DNA of 64,000 nt from Halomonas sp. JB37 (GTDB lineage Bacteria > Pseudomonadota > Gammaproteobacteria > Pseudomonadales > Halomonadaceae), in the NCBI RefSeq assembly GCF_002332255.1, contig NZ_NRGW01000001.1:620001-684000 (forward strand), in the 5' to 3' direction. The notes under the pieces were generated by a model. The model had not been told where the DNA came from, did no database searches, and saw only the letters and a program-made list of their open reading frames with translations. Shown one piece after another: positions 1 through 8,186 of the stretch. Numbering within the stretch: the first letter of the stretch is position 1; every line of letters starts with the position of its first letter. Both the position numbers and the translations under genes were made by a program.

Positions 1-254
1 GCCGCGAAAAAGGCCTTTATCCCGAGCAAATTCAACAGTGGAAAGCGGCTTGCCTCGAAGGCGCTGGTCGGCAAGAAGACCAGGAAAAAGCGGCGCAAAA
101 GCAGCGTAAAGAAGACCGTAAGACCATCAAGCAACTCAAAGCGGAAGTGCGGCGCAAAGACAAGGTAGTGGCTGAGACGACGTCGTTACTGGTGCTCTCA
201 AAAAAGCTCGAAGCCTTGTACAGCGAAGATCCCGACAGCGGCGAGGACGACTAA
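1..254 (+). CDS. IS3-family OrfA, 3' part (truncated by window edge)
   Basis: The third forward frame is open from the window edge to a TAA at 252-254 and encodes the C-terminal part of a Lys/Glu/Gln-rich, coiled-coil-like protein (EKAAQKQRKEDRKTIKQLKA). This is typical of the leucine-zipper end of IS3-family OrfA, which supplies the DNA-binding half of the transposase. The frame contains an A6G run at 200-206 in the phase needed for -1 frameshifting into the downstream catalytic frame. The N-terminal helix-turn-helix and the left inverted repeat lie outside the window. Confidence 0.75.
   Translation, partial: REKGLYPEQIQQWKAACLEGAGRQEDQEKAAQKQRKEDRKTIKQLKAEVRRKDKVVAETTSLLVLSKKLEALYSEDPDSGEDD
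200..206 (+). promoter_or_regulatory. Programmed -1 ribosomal frameshift heptamer (A AAA AAG)
   Basis: Positions 200-206 read AAAAAAG, with AAA (201-203) and AAG (204-206) as zero-frame codons of OrfA. A slip back by one base enters the OrfB frame, which I read as open from here through the nominal OrfB ATG at 305 with no stop. Linker residues include LTPLDERARLIALFDEAV. This is the classical IS3-family way of making the OrfAB fusion transposase. Confidence 0.75.
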
Positions 255-304
255 CGCCGCTCGACGAACGTGCAAGGCTTATCGCGCTATTTGACGAAGC
301 GGTT

Positions 305-1315
305 ATGGGGGGCGCTTCCCGCTATCAAGCAGCCGATATTATCGATGTAAGCGAGCGCACACTAAAGCGTTGGCGATCTGAGTGTGGCGCTGTTGTTGAG
401 GATCAGCGTCCACAGGCGGCACAAGGGAGGCAGCCGCATCAGCTGACGCATGAGGAAAAGCAGACCATTTTGAACACGTGTCATCGTCCCGAGTATCAGA
501 GCTTGCCGCCGTCTCAAATCGTGCCCTTACTGGCAGACAACGGCGTCTATCTGGCCTCCGAATCGTCGTTTTATCGGGTCTTGAAAAAGCATCACCAGCA
601 GCATCATCGTGGCCGTACGAAAGCACGCCGCACAGTACCCGCGCCGACCAGTTTTACGGCGACAGGGCCGAACCAGGTTTGGAGCTGGGATATTAGCTAT
701 TGCGCCTCCGTTGTACGAGGCCAGCACTGGTATCTCTACCTGATCATGGATATCTACAGCCGCAAAATCATTGCCTGGGAAGTTCATGAGACGGAATCGG
801 GCGACTTGGCTAAACAGCTGATGGAGCGTGCATTATTGCGTGAGAAATGCTGGCATCAGCCGCCGGTGTTGCACTCGGATAATGGCGCGCCGATGACGTC
901 CTATACGCTCAAAGCGAGGTTAACCGAACTAGGGATGTTGATGTCTTACAGTCGACCGAGAGTAAGCAACGACAACCCTTACTCGGAAGCGCTGTTCCGT
1001 ACCGTCAAATACTGCCCAGCATGGCCCACCAAGGGCTTTACATCGCTGAGCGCGGTACGAGAATGGATGTTGGTGTTCGAGCGGGCTTACAACGAACAGC
1101 ACCTTCACAGTGGCATCCAATATGTCACGCCAGCTGACCGGCATCGTGGCGTTGATCGAAAACGCCTTGAACGTCGTAAAGCGGTTTATGAAAGCGCTAA
1201 GCGTCGCTATCCGAAACGCTGGTCGGGCAGCACCCGAAACTGGGAGGTCACTGGTTCAGTGTCGCTTAACCCAGGGAAAGTGCAGGAAATCGAGCGTAAT
1301 AAAAAGGCTGCTTAA
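305..1315 (+). CDS. IS3-family transposase OrfB (DDE catalytic subunit)
   Basis: This is the catalytic half of an IS3-family transposase, which cuts and joins the element's ends. A retroviral-integrase-like DDE core is visible: D129 (SWDISY), D192 (HSDNGAP) and E228 (NPYSEALF), giving the expected DD(35)E spacing. The N-terminal 30 residues look helix-turn-helix-like (SERTLKRWR). The ATG at 305 is only the first methionine of a frame open from the frameshift site at 200-206, so the functional product is probably the OrfAB fusion. The element seems to end near 1320-1345, where it cuts into an oppositely oriented small gene. I could not fix its right terminal repeat because the left one is outside the window. 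Confidence 0.85.
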   Translation: MGGASRYQAADIIDVSERTLKRWRSECGAVVEDQRPQAAQGRQPHQLTHEEKQTILNTCHRPEYQSLPPSQIVPLLADNGVYLASESSFYRVLKKHHQQHHRGRTKARRTVPAPTSFTATGPNQVWSWDISYCASVVRGQHWYLYLIMDIYSRKIIAWEVHETESGDLAKQLMERALLREKCWHQPPVLHSDNGAPMTSYTLKARLTELGMLMSYSRPRVSNDNPYSEALFRTVKYCPAWPTKGFTSLSAVREWMLVFERAYNEQHLHSGIQYVTPADRHRGVDRKRLERRKAVYESAKRRYPKRWSGSTRNWEVTGSVSLNPGKVQEIERNKKAA

Positions 1316-1339
1316 GTGCAGCCATTTGGACAACTGGGT

Positions 1340-1494
1340 TGAAAATCACCGCTATCACCACGTGAGCGGACGCCTGGCAACTGCAATATCTCATCGACAG
1401 TTAACCAATCGCCGCTTTCCATCACGGCTCGACGCGCTCTTGCTTCCATCTCAGCTTCGCGCAAACTAGTTGGCGTGGTCATAATCTTAGGCAC
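1340..1494 (-). pseudogene. N-terminal fragment of a small DNA-binding/antitoxin-like protein, cut by the IS
   Basis: On the minus strand an ATG at 1494 opens a frame beginning MPKIMTTPTSLREAEMEARA and followed by VMESGDWLTVDEILQLPG. The charged helix followed by a WLTVDEI-type helix-turn-helix start resembles small DNA-binding proteins often annotated as integrase-like or antitoxin-like. After about 50 residues the frame runs into sequence abutting the transposase gene and stops, which suggests that the IS3-family element truncated it. The family assignment is inference. The exact breakpoint is not defined because the IS end could not be fixed. Confidence 0.45.
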
Positions 1495-1759
1495 CCTTAT
1501 TTTGGGTATGTACTCTGGTCCATTATCCTGGGGGCTATACTAATAAGTTAGCCGTCGCGGAAGTGATCGTCGTGGTACTTGAGGCTAGCCATGCATAAGC
1601 GGCCGATGATGGATAACGTCTAACCACCTTACGGTGTTCAACCTACCAGTGAGATAGCTTTGTTGGCTCCTCACTTTGAATTTGTTCTTCCTTCCTATGG
1701 CTACAACCTAGCGGATAGATAAAAGCGCTGGAAAACTATCAATCTCAAGATCAGAAACG

Positions 1760-2416
1760 CTAGAGAGGATTGATCAGCTCATCACCTTGTCCCTCGGAAG
1801 GTTTGTTAACAGCCGTGCTAACCGGCCAATGTTCAACTAGTCCCGCATCGATATGCCGCACCATGCTGCGGATTGTCTCTTTATCCGTCAGGTCAGTAGC
1901 AAGCCAGTGTTCAAGACTGTCGTCGTCCAAAATTAACGGCATCCTGTCATGCACATCGGCAGCACTGCCTCGAGCTGGCTCGGTGAGAATGGCACATCCT
2001 AGACCTCCATCATCCCGTTCTGCGTAGATAGCGGCGAAGTATAGGGGCTCTCGATCCCTTCGGCACAGATAATGAGGCTGCTTAGGGGGCGTGTTCTTGA
2101 TCCATTCGTACCATCCGTCAGCGAGTACGAGGCACCGGTGTTTAGCAAATGCCGATTTGAAAAAGTTATTAGTCGCAACGGTTTCAACTCGCGCATTTAT
2201 GGGTTGCGTGCCTTTCCCTTTGGCCCACGATGGGCGAAATCCCCACCACACCTCTTCAAGCGTGGGAGCAGAGTCCTCAGACGCCTGCCGTATGCTCGCG
2301 ATCCAGGTACCCGGCGCCACATTGTAGCGCGGTCGAATGTCGCGCTCAGACATAACCGCACCGACCTTTTTGGTCAGCTCAGGTATCGGGGTGAATAAAG
2401 CAAATCGTCCGCACAT
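1760..2416 (-). CDS. yedK: SOS response-associated peptidase (YedK/HMCES, SRAP domain)
   Basis: SRAP proteins cross-link covalently to abasic sites in single-stranded DNA and so shield stalled forks. The 218-aa product is full length for the family. It has Cys2 right after the initiator Met (MCGRF), Asn74 (INAR), Glu104 (GWYEW) and His156 (HDRMP), the known catalytic set. The WWGFRPSWAK segment is also typical. It is divergent from the LexA-controlled umuDC operon, a sensible pairing of two DNA-damage tolerance functions. I see no LexA box directly in front of yedK, so co-regulation would have to use the shared 2417-2622 spacer. Confidence 0.93.
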   Translation of the reverse strand: MCGRFALFTPIPELTKKVGAVMSERDIRPRYNVAPGTWIASIRQASEDSAPTLEEVWWGFRPSWAKGKGTQPINARVETVATNNFFKSAFAKHRCLVLADGWYEWIKNTPPKQPHYLCRRDREPLYFAAIYAERDDGGLGCAILTEPARGSAADVHDRMPLILDDDSLEHWLATDLTDKETIRSMVRHIDAGLVEHWPVSTAVNKPSEGQGDELINPL

Positions 2417-2588
2417 AGCTGCAGGATAGACGAGAATTGGCCATCCAAGTCAGCCTACGCACCAAAATCGCGGTGCCCTCATCTAACCACCGTCAAAATA
2501 AGGTGGGCTTGCCAACACGATAAGACCAACGAATGAAGAAGAGTGCTTGCGATTCACTAGGCTGATCGCTTATTGTCAGCCCTTAATA

Positions 2589-2604
2589 CTGTATATATTA
2601 ACAG
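2589..2604 (+). promoter_or_regulatory. LexA (SOS) box
   Basis: CTGTATATATTAACAG fits the gammaproteobacterial LexA consensus CTGT-N8-ACAG perfectly in both half-sites and has the usual AT-rich centre. It lies 18 bp before the ATG of the 74-aa ORF that heads the umuDC operon. A good ribosome binding site (GGGAGG, about 2611-2616) follows, so LexA would block promoter access directly. Confidence 0.85.
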
Positions 2605-2622
2605 CTATATAGGGAGGCGCTT

Positions 2623-2847
2623 ATGAGCAAGAAAACTTACCCACGGTCTATGCAACGGCCATTCAGTAGTCCCCGTACTCTTCCAGTTATCGTTGGAGGA
2701 TTTCCTCTTCAACGGGATGATTTGAGAGAGGAAGGTACGCAGTTGTTGGCGGTTTGGGGGACTGAACAAGACGCGCTACTCGCACCGCTTGAAAACATTG
2801 AGGTGCATCTACCAGGCACATGGCGAGCGATGGGGAGCATGGCATGA
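2623..2847 (+). CDS. Small unknown protein heading the SOS umuDC operon
   Basis: I do not recognise this 74-aa product. It starts MSKKTYPRSMQRPF, has a Pro-rich basic N-terminus, a central acidic segment (EEGTQLLAVWGTEQD), and no signal peptide or membrane segment. It is likely real: a GGGAGG Shine-Dalgarno lies 6-7 bp upstream of its ATG, the LexA box is directly in front, and its TGA overlaps the umuD ATG (ATGA at 2844-2847), giving translational coupling. It might be a SOS checkpoint or polymerase-modulating peptide, but that is inference from context only. Confidence 0.65.
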   Translation: MSKKTYPRSMQRPFSSPRTLPVIVGGFPLQRDDLREEGTQLLAVWGTEQDALLAPLENIEVHLPGTWRAMGSMA

Positions 2848-3293
2848 GTATGCATTTCACCATTCTTGGACGCGTCGACACCATGGCTCGACCGCTAAGG
2901 CTGCCTTTAGCGGGTGGCGAAGTCCGCGCTGGTTTCCCGAGTCCCGCAGACGATTATGTCGAGGTCGAATTAGATCTTATTGCCCATTTGATTAAGCACC
3001 CTAGTGCAACGTTCTTTCTGCGAGCCAAAGGCACCTCCATGGAAGGCGATGGCATTAAAGATAATGCGTTGTTAATTGTCGACCGGTCTATCAATCCTCA
3101 GCCAGGCCATATCGTGATCATGAGCGTGGACGGCGAGCTGACGTGTAAAAAGCTAAGCATCATGGGCAGTCGGCCGTATTTGGTGGCCTCTAACCCAGAG
3201 TTTAAGCCCATCCCTCTCACTGGGCATGATTGTCACAATTGGGGTGTGGCCACCCATAGCATCCAACCGCTAGCACCCGGTTTCACCGTATGA
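2844..3293 (+). CDS. umuD: UmuD, self-cleaving subunit of DNA polymerase V
   Basis: UmuD is a LexA-like autoprotease that RecA filaments stimulate to remove its N-terminus, giving UmuD', the partner of UmuC in translesion synthesis. From the ATG at 2844 the product is 149 aa, with an Ala29-Gly30 cleavage site, nucleophile Ser65 (GTSMEG) and Lys102 (GELTCKK). The Ser-Lys spacing of 37 matches the E. coli Ser60/Lys97 dyad. An upstream ATG at 2820 would add eight residues inside the preceding ORF. I prefer 2844 because it overlaps that ORF's stop. Its own stop overlaps the umuC start (3290), so the three genes form one SOS operon. Confidence 0.93.
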   Translation: MSMHFTILGRVDTMARPLRLPLAGGEVRAGFPSPADDYVEVELDLIAHLIKHPSATFFLRAKGTSMEGDGIKDNALLIVDRSINPQPGHIVIMSVDGELTCKKLSIMGSRPYLVASNPEFKPIPLTGHDCHNWGVATHSIQPLAPGFTV

Positions 3294-4564
3294 TTGCCTT
3301 GGTCGACTGCAATAATTTCTATGTCTCCTGCGAACGAGTCTTTGCTCCCAGGTTGGAAGGCCAAGCTGTCGGCGTTTTGTCGAATAACGACGGCTGCGTG
3401 GTCGCGCGTTCGCAAGAAATCAAAAACTTAGGTGTGGCAATGGGAATGCCTGCCCATCAGATTGATCCGCATATTCGTCGACAATGCACATTGCTCAGCT
3501 CAAATTATGCGCTTTACGGTGATATGAGCAGCCGCGTTACTGATGTTCTCTCACAGCATACGCCTCACGTGGATGTATATAGCATTGATGAGTCATTTCT
3601 ATCGTTTGAGGGCTTTGAACCAGACACATTAGAAGAACGATGCCAATTAATGCGACAGCAAGTTAAGCGAGATACAGGTATTCCGGTTAGCGTTGGCTTA
3701 AGCACTAGCAAAACGCTTGCAAAAATTGCCAATCACCGCGCTAAAAAAGAAAGTGTTTTCAATGGCGTGGCCATGATGGACCCTAACAGCAGCGACACCC
3801 GGGAATTCCTGGAGCAGCTACCCGTTAATGAGATATGGGGGGTAGCAGGTCGCAGTGCAGCGCGGCTTCATACTCTAGGCATAGAGAATGCTTGGCAGCT
3901 GCGCACCGCCAGCTCTAAGCATTTGCGGCGCCATTTCAGTGTGGTCATGGAACGTCTGGTTTATGAGTTGAGGGGCGAAAACTGCATATCACTCGACGAC
4001 ATGAGCCAACCAAAAAAACAGATCATGGTGTCCCGCTCCTTCGGCCGGCTCACGACGAACAAAACCGATCTGCACGAAGCCCTACGCGTGCACGCATCAC
4101 GTGCTGGTGAAAAGCTACGACGACAAAACGGCTTGGCGCAGGCATTGATGGTGTTTGTTCACACCAATCGCTTTCGGCAAGATCTGCCGAGCTACAGTAA
4201 ACGGTTAGTAATACCGCTACCTCACCCCACCGATGATAGCCGCGAGCTCATCAAAGCTGCCATGGCAGGGCTAGAAAGAATTTTTAAAAAAGACATCTGG
4301 TACCAAAAATGCGGGATTATGCTCATTGATTTGTGCGATCACGACAATGAACAACTAGGGCTGCTCGCCGAACCGATCAGTGACGAGAAACGTGCTCGTA
4401 ATGAAAAATTGATGGCCACGCTCGATAAGCTCAATCGCGAACACGGAAAAAATACCGTCCGGATTGGCATGCCTCGCAAACAGAATGCTTGGGAATTGCG
4501 TTGCGAGCACCGTACACCACGCTACACCACACGCTGGGAAGAGCTAGCAGTGGCCAAAACCTAG
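3290..4564 (+). CDS. umuC: UmuC, Y-family translesion DNA polymerase V catalytic subunit
   Basis: UmuC copies past DNA lesions with low fidelity as part of UmuD'2C. The 424-aa product is full length. The palm carboxylates are visible: Asp6 in MIALVDCNNFY, and Asp100-Glu101 in YSIDESFL. The little-finger region and the C-terminal family signature (WELRCEHRTPRYTTRWEEL) are also present. The start overlaps the umuD stop (ATGA). Mobile copies of umuDC are common on accessory elements, which fits this island. Confidence 0.95.
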   Translation: MIALVDCNNFYVSCERVFAPRLEGQAVGVLSNNDGCVVARSQEIKNLGVAMGMPAHQIDPHIRRQCTLLSSNYALYGDMSSRVTDVLSQHTPHVDVYSIDESFLSFEGFEPDTLEERCQLMRQQVKRDTGIPVSVGLSTSKTLAKIANHRAKKESVFNGVAMMDPNSSDTREFLEQLPVNEIWGVAGRSAARLHTLGIENAWQLRTASSKHLRRHFSVVMERLVYELRGENCISLDDMSQPKKQIMVSRSFGRLTTNKTDLHEALRVHASRAGEKLRRQNGLAQALMVFVHTNRFRQDLPSYSKRLVIPLPHPTDDSRELIKAAMAGLERIFKKDIWYQKCGIMLIDLCDHDNEQLGLLAEPISDEKRARNEKLMATLDKLNREHGKNTVRIGMPRKQNAWELRCEHRTPRYTTRWEELAVAKT

Positions 4565-5031
4565 AAAAGAGCTGCCATCCCTGGCACTCCTACCTCTTTT
4601 CACTACCAATAATCACATCCCTGTTGTGACGCATTCGACGTGCTAAAGCGGCGATCCTGGGCGTCACACTTTCACCCTAGCCTTTATCAAGCCATTTTTA
4701 TGTAAGCGATTGACCACAGCGTTTGTAAGCAATGGCTTACAACAATCCGTTATGCAATGAAACTAAAAACGATTGGCGATATGTGTGCCACTAACCCAAT
4801 TGGCAGCAACTAAGCCAGTGGTACTTCAGCTTATTCTGATGGATGGCAAAGACACCTGATCCGATTCAGGATAATTCGAGCAGTTAGCACGTGACATTTT
4901 TCCGCTAAAACAAGGGTTCAAACGCAGGATCGCTTGGTGAATAGGTCCCCTGGTAGCCTGTATGATTTCAGGCGGGGCATCAGAATTCATCTTCGTTAAT
5001 TAGCTCAAAGGTGTGGTCGCTTAAATATCGC
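4565..5031. other. Intergenic stretch, no gene recognised
   Basis: This 467-bp gap separates the end of umuC from the 3' end of the minus-strand TIR gene. I see no coding frame with family-like sequence. A short inverted repeat (CCTGA/TCAGG, about 4855-4870) is the only structure noticed and is too weak to call a terminator. Confidence 0.5.
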
Positions 5032-5475
5032 TCAAGGTTTTCCAGCAGCCTTGGCGGCTTCTTCAACCCATACTCCAAGGTTTTCACGACCATTATCTGT
5101 ATTCCAGCGGTAGTGCTTGTATCCTTGGATCTTCATGCCGCAGAAGTCACTTGTTTGTTTATTGAAATCTGGGATTTTACTAATATCTATAGTCAACAAT
5201 CCGTTGCCCCGTTTGATACTTTTCTCTATTTCGTATTTTACCCATTTACTTTTATCAGTATTGGCACCTATAAGTACGACTGTCACAGTCGTACCGATAA
5301 GCTGGGCATCTATCCATGCTTTTACCGTGCTATCACCTGTGCGCTCTAACTTCTCGAACTCTGCTTTGTCGATGAATCCAACTTTAGGGTTGGCATTGAT
5401 CACGTTACTGTTACGGACATTCATCGCTCTCAGAACGTCGTCGTACTGGAAACTAAAGAAAACCTTTCTAGCCAT
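5032..5475 (-). CDS. thsB: Thoeris TIR-like sensor, ThsB type 1
   Basis: This 147-aa protein begins MARKVFFSFQYDDVLRAMNV and continues with WIDAQLIGTTVTVVLIGANT and SKWVKYEIEKS, the pattern of the TIR-like DUF1863 domain of Thoeris ThsB. In Thoeris, ThsB senses phage infection and makes a cyclic-ADP-ribose-type signal that activates the ThsA effector. It is the last gene of a minus-strand operon (second TIR gene, thsA, this gene). Its ATG lies 9 bp after the original thsA stop codon (TAA at 5485-5487), so the two were translated in tandem before the IS insertion. The 1.2-kb IS may now impose polarity or supply a new promoter. Confidence 0.85.
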   Translation of the reverse strand: MARKVFFSFQYDDVLRAMNVRNSNVINANPKVGFIDKAEFEKLERTGDSTVKAWIDAQLIGTTVTVVLIGANTDKSKWVKYEIEKSIKRGNGLLTIDISKIPDFNKQTSDFCGMKIQGYKHYRWNTDNGRENLGVWVEEAAKAAGKP

Positions 5476-5586
5476 GGGGACACCTTAGATGAGCCGTAAG
5501 AGGAGGAGGATGACTTCTTGAGCGCGTTCAAGTGATGTAGATTTATCGCCTAGTTCACCCAACAAGGGTGAATCGCCCCGGATATT

Positions 5587-6414
5587 CTAGACACCCGTTA
5601 GGCTCTTGAAGTAACGCCTTTCATACTCAACCGGTGACAAGTTATCACTTGTGCCGTGTCGGCGCTTTGGGTTGTAAAACATTTCAATGTAATTGAACAC
5701 GTCACATCTAGCCGCTTCGCGTGTTGAATAAATCTGTCGCTTGATTCGCTCTCGCTTGAGAAGTTGAAAGAAGCTTTCAGCAACGGCGTTGTCATGACAG
5801 TTACCACGTCGGCTCATGCTGCCTACCAAGTGATTCGCTTTCAGAAAGCTTTGCCAGTCTCCACTGCTAAACTGGCTTCCTTGATCCGAATGCACCATCA
5901 CCGTTCCTTGTGGCTTGCGTCGCCAGACTGCTGATAACAAAGCATCCAGTACCAACTCCGTGGTCATGCGAGACTTCATCGACCAGCCAACCACTTGACG
6001 AGAAAACAGGTCGATAACTACCGCTAAGTAAAGCCAGCCTTCGTAAGTGCGGATGTACGTGATGTCCGTCACCCAAGCAATATTTGGCGCTGTTACTTCA
6101 AACTGACGGGCTAAATGGTTAGGGGATACAACAGCCGCTTTTCCACCGCCATAGCCGCCAGGGCGTCGTCGATAGCCCGTCTGAGAGCGTAAACCTTCCC
6201 TACTCATAAGACGCGCCACACGGTGCTTCCCGCAAGTTTCGCCAGCTTCACGCAAGTCCTGGTAGACCTTGCGATAGCCATATACACCGCCACTTTCAAG
6301 CCAGGAGTGCTTGATCAATCCCAGTAGGCGCTCATCTTCCCGAGCTCGATTAGAGAGCGCTTTTTTACACCATGCGTAGTAACCGCTGGGATGCACGGCC
6401 ATCATCTGACACAA
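5587..6414 (-). CDS. IS3-family transposase OrfB
   Basis: This is the catalytic subunit of the IS inserted in thsA. It has an HTH_21-type start (MMAVHPSGYYAWCKKAL) and an rve integrase core with the DDE triad in WVTDITYI, HSDQGSQF and AVAESFFQLLK. It ends with the family's C-terminal YNPKRRHGTSDNLSPVEYE. The 275-residue frame is full length and undisrupted. In the cell it is probably made mainly as an OrfAB fusion, because its frame is open back to the slippery site at 6495-6501. Confidence 0.95.
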   Translation of the reverse strand: MCQMMAVHPSGYYAWCKKALSNRAREDERLLGLIKHSWLESGGVYGYRKVYQDLREAGETCGKHRVARLMSREGLRSQTGYRRRPGGYGGGKAAVVSPNHLARQFEVTAPNIAWVTDITYIRTYEGWLYLAVVIDLFSRQVVGWSMKSRMTTELVLDALLSAVWRRKPQGTVMVHSDQGSQFSSGDWQSFLKANHLVGSMSRRGNCHDNAVAESFFQLLKRERIKRQIYSTREAARCDVFNYIEMFYNPKRRHGTSDNLSPVEYERRYFKSLTGV

Positions 6415-6461
6415 GCGACGTACCGCGTATTGGCTCGCATAATTTTGAATAAACGCGTACC

Positions 6462-6740
6462 TCAGTCGGACTCCCTGGCGAAGTACGCGGTGGCCTTTTT
6501 TAATATGTCTCGCTCTTCTGATACGCGTTTGAGTTCGGCCTTCAAACGACGGTTTTCAGCTTGGAGATCATCATCTTCTTGCCGTTGTTCTACCGGCTTA
6601 TCGTAGCGCTTGATCCAGTTGTACAAGCTGTGCCCTGACACGCCTAGCCGCTCAGCGACCTCGGCCACGCGATGGCCGCGCTCTACCACCTGTTTGACGG
6701 CTTCGATTTTGAATTCTTCAGTGTAGCGGGGATGGCTCAT
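6462..6740 (-). CDS. IS3-family OrfA (HTH_Tnp_1 DNA-binding subunit)
   Basis: This 92-residue protein starts MSHPRYTEEFKIEAVKQVVE, followed by VAERLGVSGHSLYNWIKRY, a standard transposase-8 helix-turn-helix that recognises the IS ends. A coiled-coil tail follows (LQAENRRLKAELKRVSEERD). It begins just inside the right inverted repeat, with a GGAGG-type ribosome site at about 6744-6748. The slippery codons AAA AAG of LKKATAYF lie 16-17 codons before its end. Confidence 0.95.
   Translation of the reverse strand: MSHPRYTEEFKIEAVKQVVERGHRVAEVAERLGVSGHSLYNWIKRYDKPVEQRQEDDDLQAENRRLKAELKRVSEERDILKKATAYFARESD
6495..6501 (-). promoter_or_regulatory. Programmed -1 frameshift heptamer of the thsA-inserted IS
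   Basis: On the minus strand 6501-6495 read AAAAAAG, in phase TTA AAA AAG in orfA. A -1 slip gives a frame that I translated through to the OrfB start without a stop (linker GHRVLRQGVRLRYAFIQNYA), joining OrfA to the OrfB sequence beginning LCQMMAVHPSG. Confidence 0.8.
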
Positions 6741-8186
6741 GGTTCCTCCTAGATACCTTTAGTATAAGGCCTGGAGGTGTCTACGAAACCTGGGGCGATT
6801 CAGGGTGTAATCTTTTTACCATTCTCGTGCTGAGATTCTTGATAAGACTTCATAACCTCATTCCACAGTAATTTCGACATCGAGCCTGTAATACCTACAG
6901 GAATTACAAAAACGCCTTTCGCTACAGCGATATCGAATTCTTCACGCATTCCGTCAGAAAGGATTAACTCGCCATTTTCCAGCTTATTGCCAAACATAAA
7001 AATAGCAACGCCTGCATGAGCGAGCATATTGCGTCGATATTCTGTCCACAGTTCCTTCAGAGGCCTTTCCCCAGTCTTGCTTTGTGGAAAGGGCCTAAGA
7101 ATTAACTGGTCGTTGTCGAGACGGCCACCATTCATAACAGTTTGTTCAAGCACGCCAGTGATGATTGCGCTACCTATACCGAGGCCAAACCCTGAGATCA
7201 CTCGGTACTGTTCTTTGCAAATGGCCCTGCTCAGATGATAAACGAATTGCTCTGATTCAGCCTTGCACCACGGGTTATAGTCATGAGCAGCACCAGAGAT
7301 AAAGATTGTATTTCTTTTGTGGCGATGCTCGATGGCACGCAGAATGTCAGTAATTTCAGAAAACTCATCAACATAAACGGCTTTGATCCCTACACGGAGC
7401 AGCTCTCCTGTGAAAAGCTCTTCCTTACGTTGGCGATACTCGAAGTCAGCAAGGTCTTCATTCTCTCCCTTGCTAGCTCTTCTCAGGATGCAGTAGTGCT
7501 GTCGTTGATCTCGAGTAAACTGAATCCTGACGCGGCTAAGAATATATTCTAGATTAGGGTCGGTGAAGCTGAAGCCGAGAAAGAGGAAGGTTTTAGAAAC
7601 CAAGTCACCGCTTAAAGCTGTAATGAACGGCTGCATATTGACGTGGTAACGCTCATAGTCATCGCGAGTCAACACCGCGTCAGCGGCATGCTCGATGTCA
7701 CCATGCATCTTATAAACAATTGCATCACGTTTCGGCCGTGTCGTTGCCAATTGCTTATTGGTATGTTTGATGTCAGCTATCTTTTCGTTTTTTTCAAGCG
7801 CCGTTTCGATCAAACGATCATAATTGGTTGTCCAGTAGGTCGGAATAGGCAGCCTTGCCAGAATCGCGTGGTTTTCAGTGGGCTCCGCCGTCATTGAGAA
7901 CTCAGTCACCAGTAGCTGATTGAGTTTTGCTCGGTTGGTCGCATTGACGTTTGTGTGGTATTGCGCCAACGTAACTAGATCCCATTCTTTATCGACGTCT
8001 AAATCAAGCTCATCAGCTATTGGCTTGAGCAATGACTTCCAGTCGACATAACCTGCTGCTCTTGAAAAGCCTGCACCCGCAAAAATAGCCAGATTTCCTT
8101 CTTCTAGCTCTTTTGAAAGGGTGTCAACGAGCCGTAACTGATCACGTTTCATTCTGAGCTTCCCGTCAGGTTTTTGTAAGGCATAA

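Larger units (their letters stand above)
5569..6802 (-). mobile_element. Complete IS3-family insertion sequence within thsA
   Basis: The element is 1234 bp. It is bounded by imperfect inverted repeats of about 27 bp: 5569-5595 begins TGAATCGCCCC, and 6776-6802 ends GGGGCGATTCA. It is flanked by a 3-bp direct repeat GGG (5566-5568 and 6803-6805), the usual IS3 target duplication. It contains orfA (6740-6462) and orfB (6414-5587), joined by an A6G frameshift site. All parts look intact, so it may still be active. Its orientation matches thsA, and its terminal TGA supplies the premature thsA stop codon. Confidence 0.95.
5485..8152 (-). pseudogene. thsA: Thoeris effector ThsA (SIR2-SLOG NADase), split by an IS element
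   Basis: ThsA is the NAD+-cleaving effector of Thoeris. An N-terminal SIR2 domain (FAGAGFSRAAG, residues 24-34; TTNYD with Asn110; KMHG with His150) is followed from about residue 290 by a SLOG domain (TIFISGAAHDYN, SGFGLGIG). This combination defines ThsA. The frame from 8152 stops after 450 residues at a TGA supplied by the first bases of the IS. Joining across the IS with one GGG target copy continues in frame as LLGELGDKSTSLERAQEV to a TAA at 5485-5487, giving a 476-residue protein. The last 26 residues, a predicted helix, are therefore lost. Whether the truncated protein keeps any activity is unknown. Confidence 0.9.

Noticed and set aside
4565..5031. Possible small RNA or attachment site after umuC
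   Set aside because: No terminator-like hairpin with U tract or recognisable att repeat could be supported.
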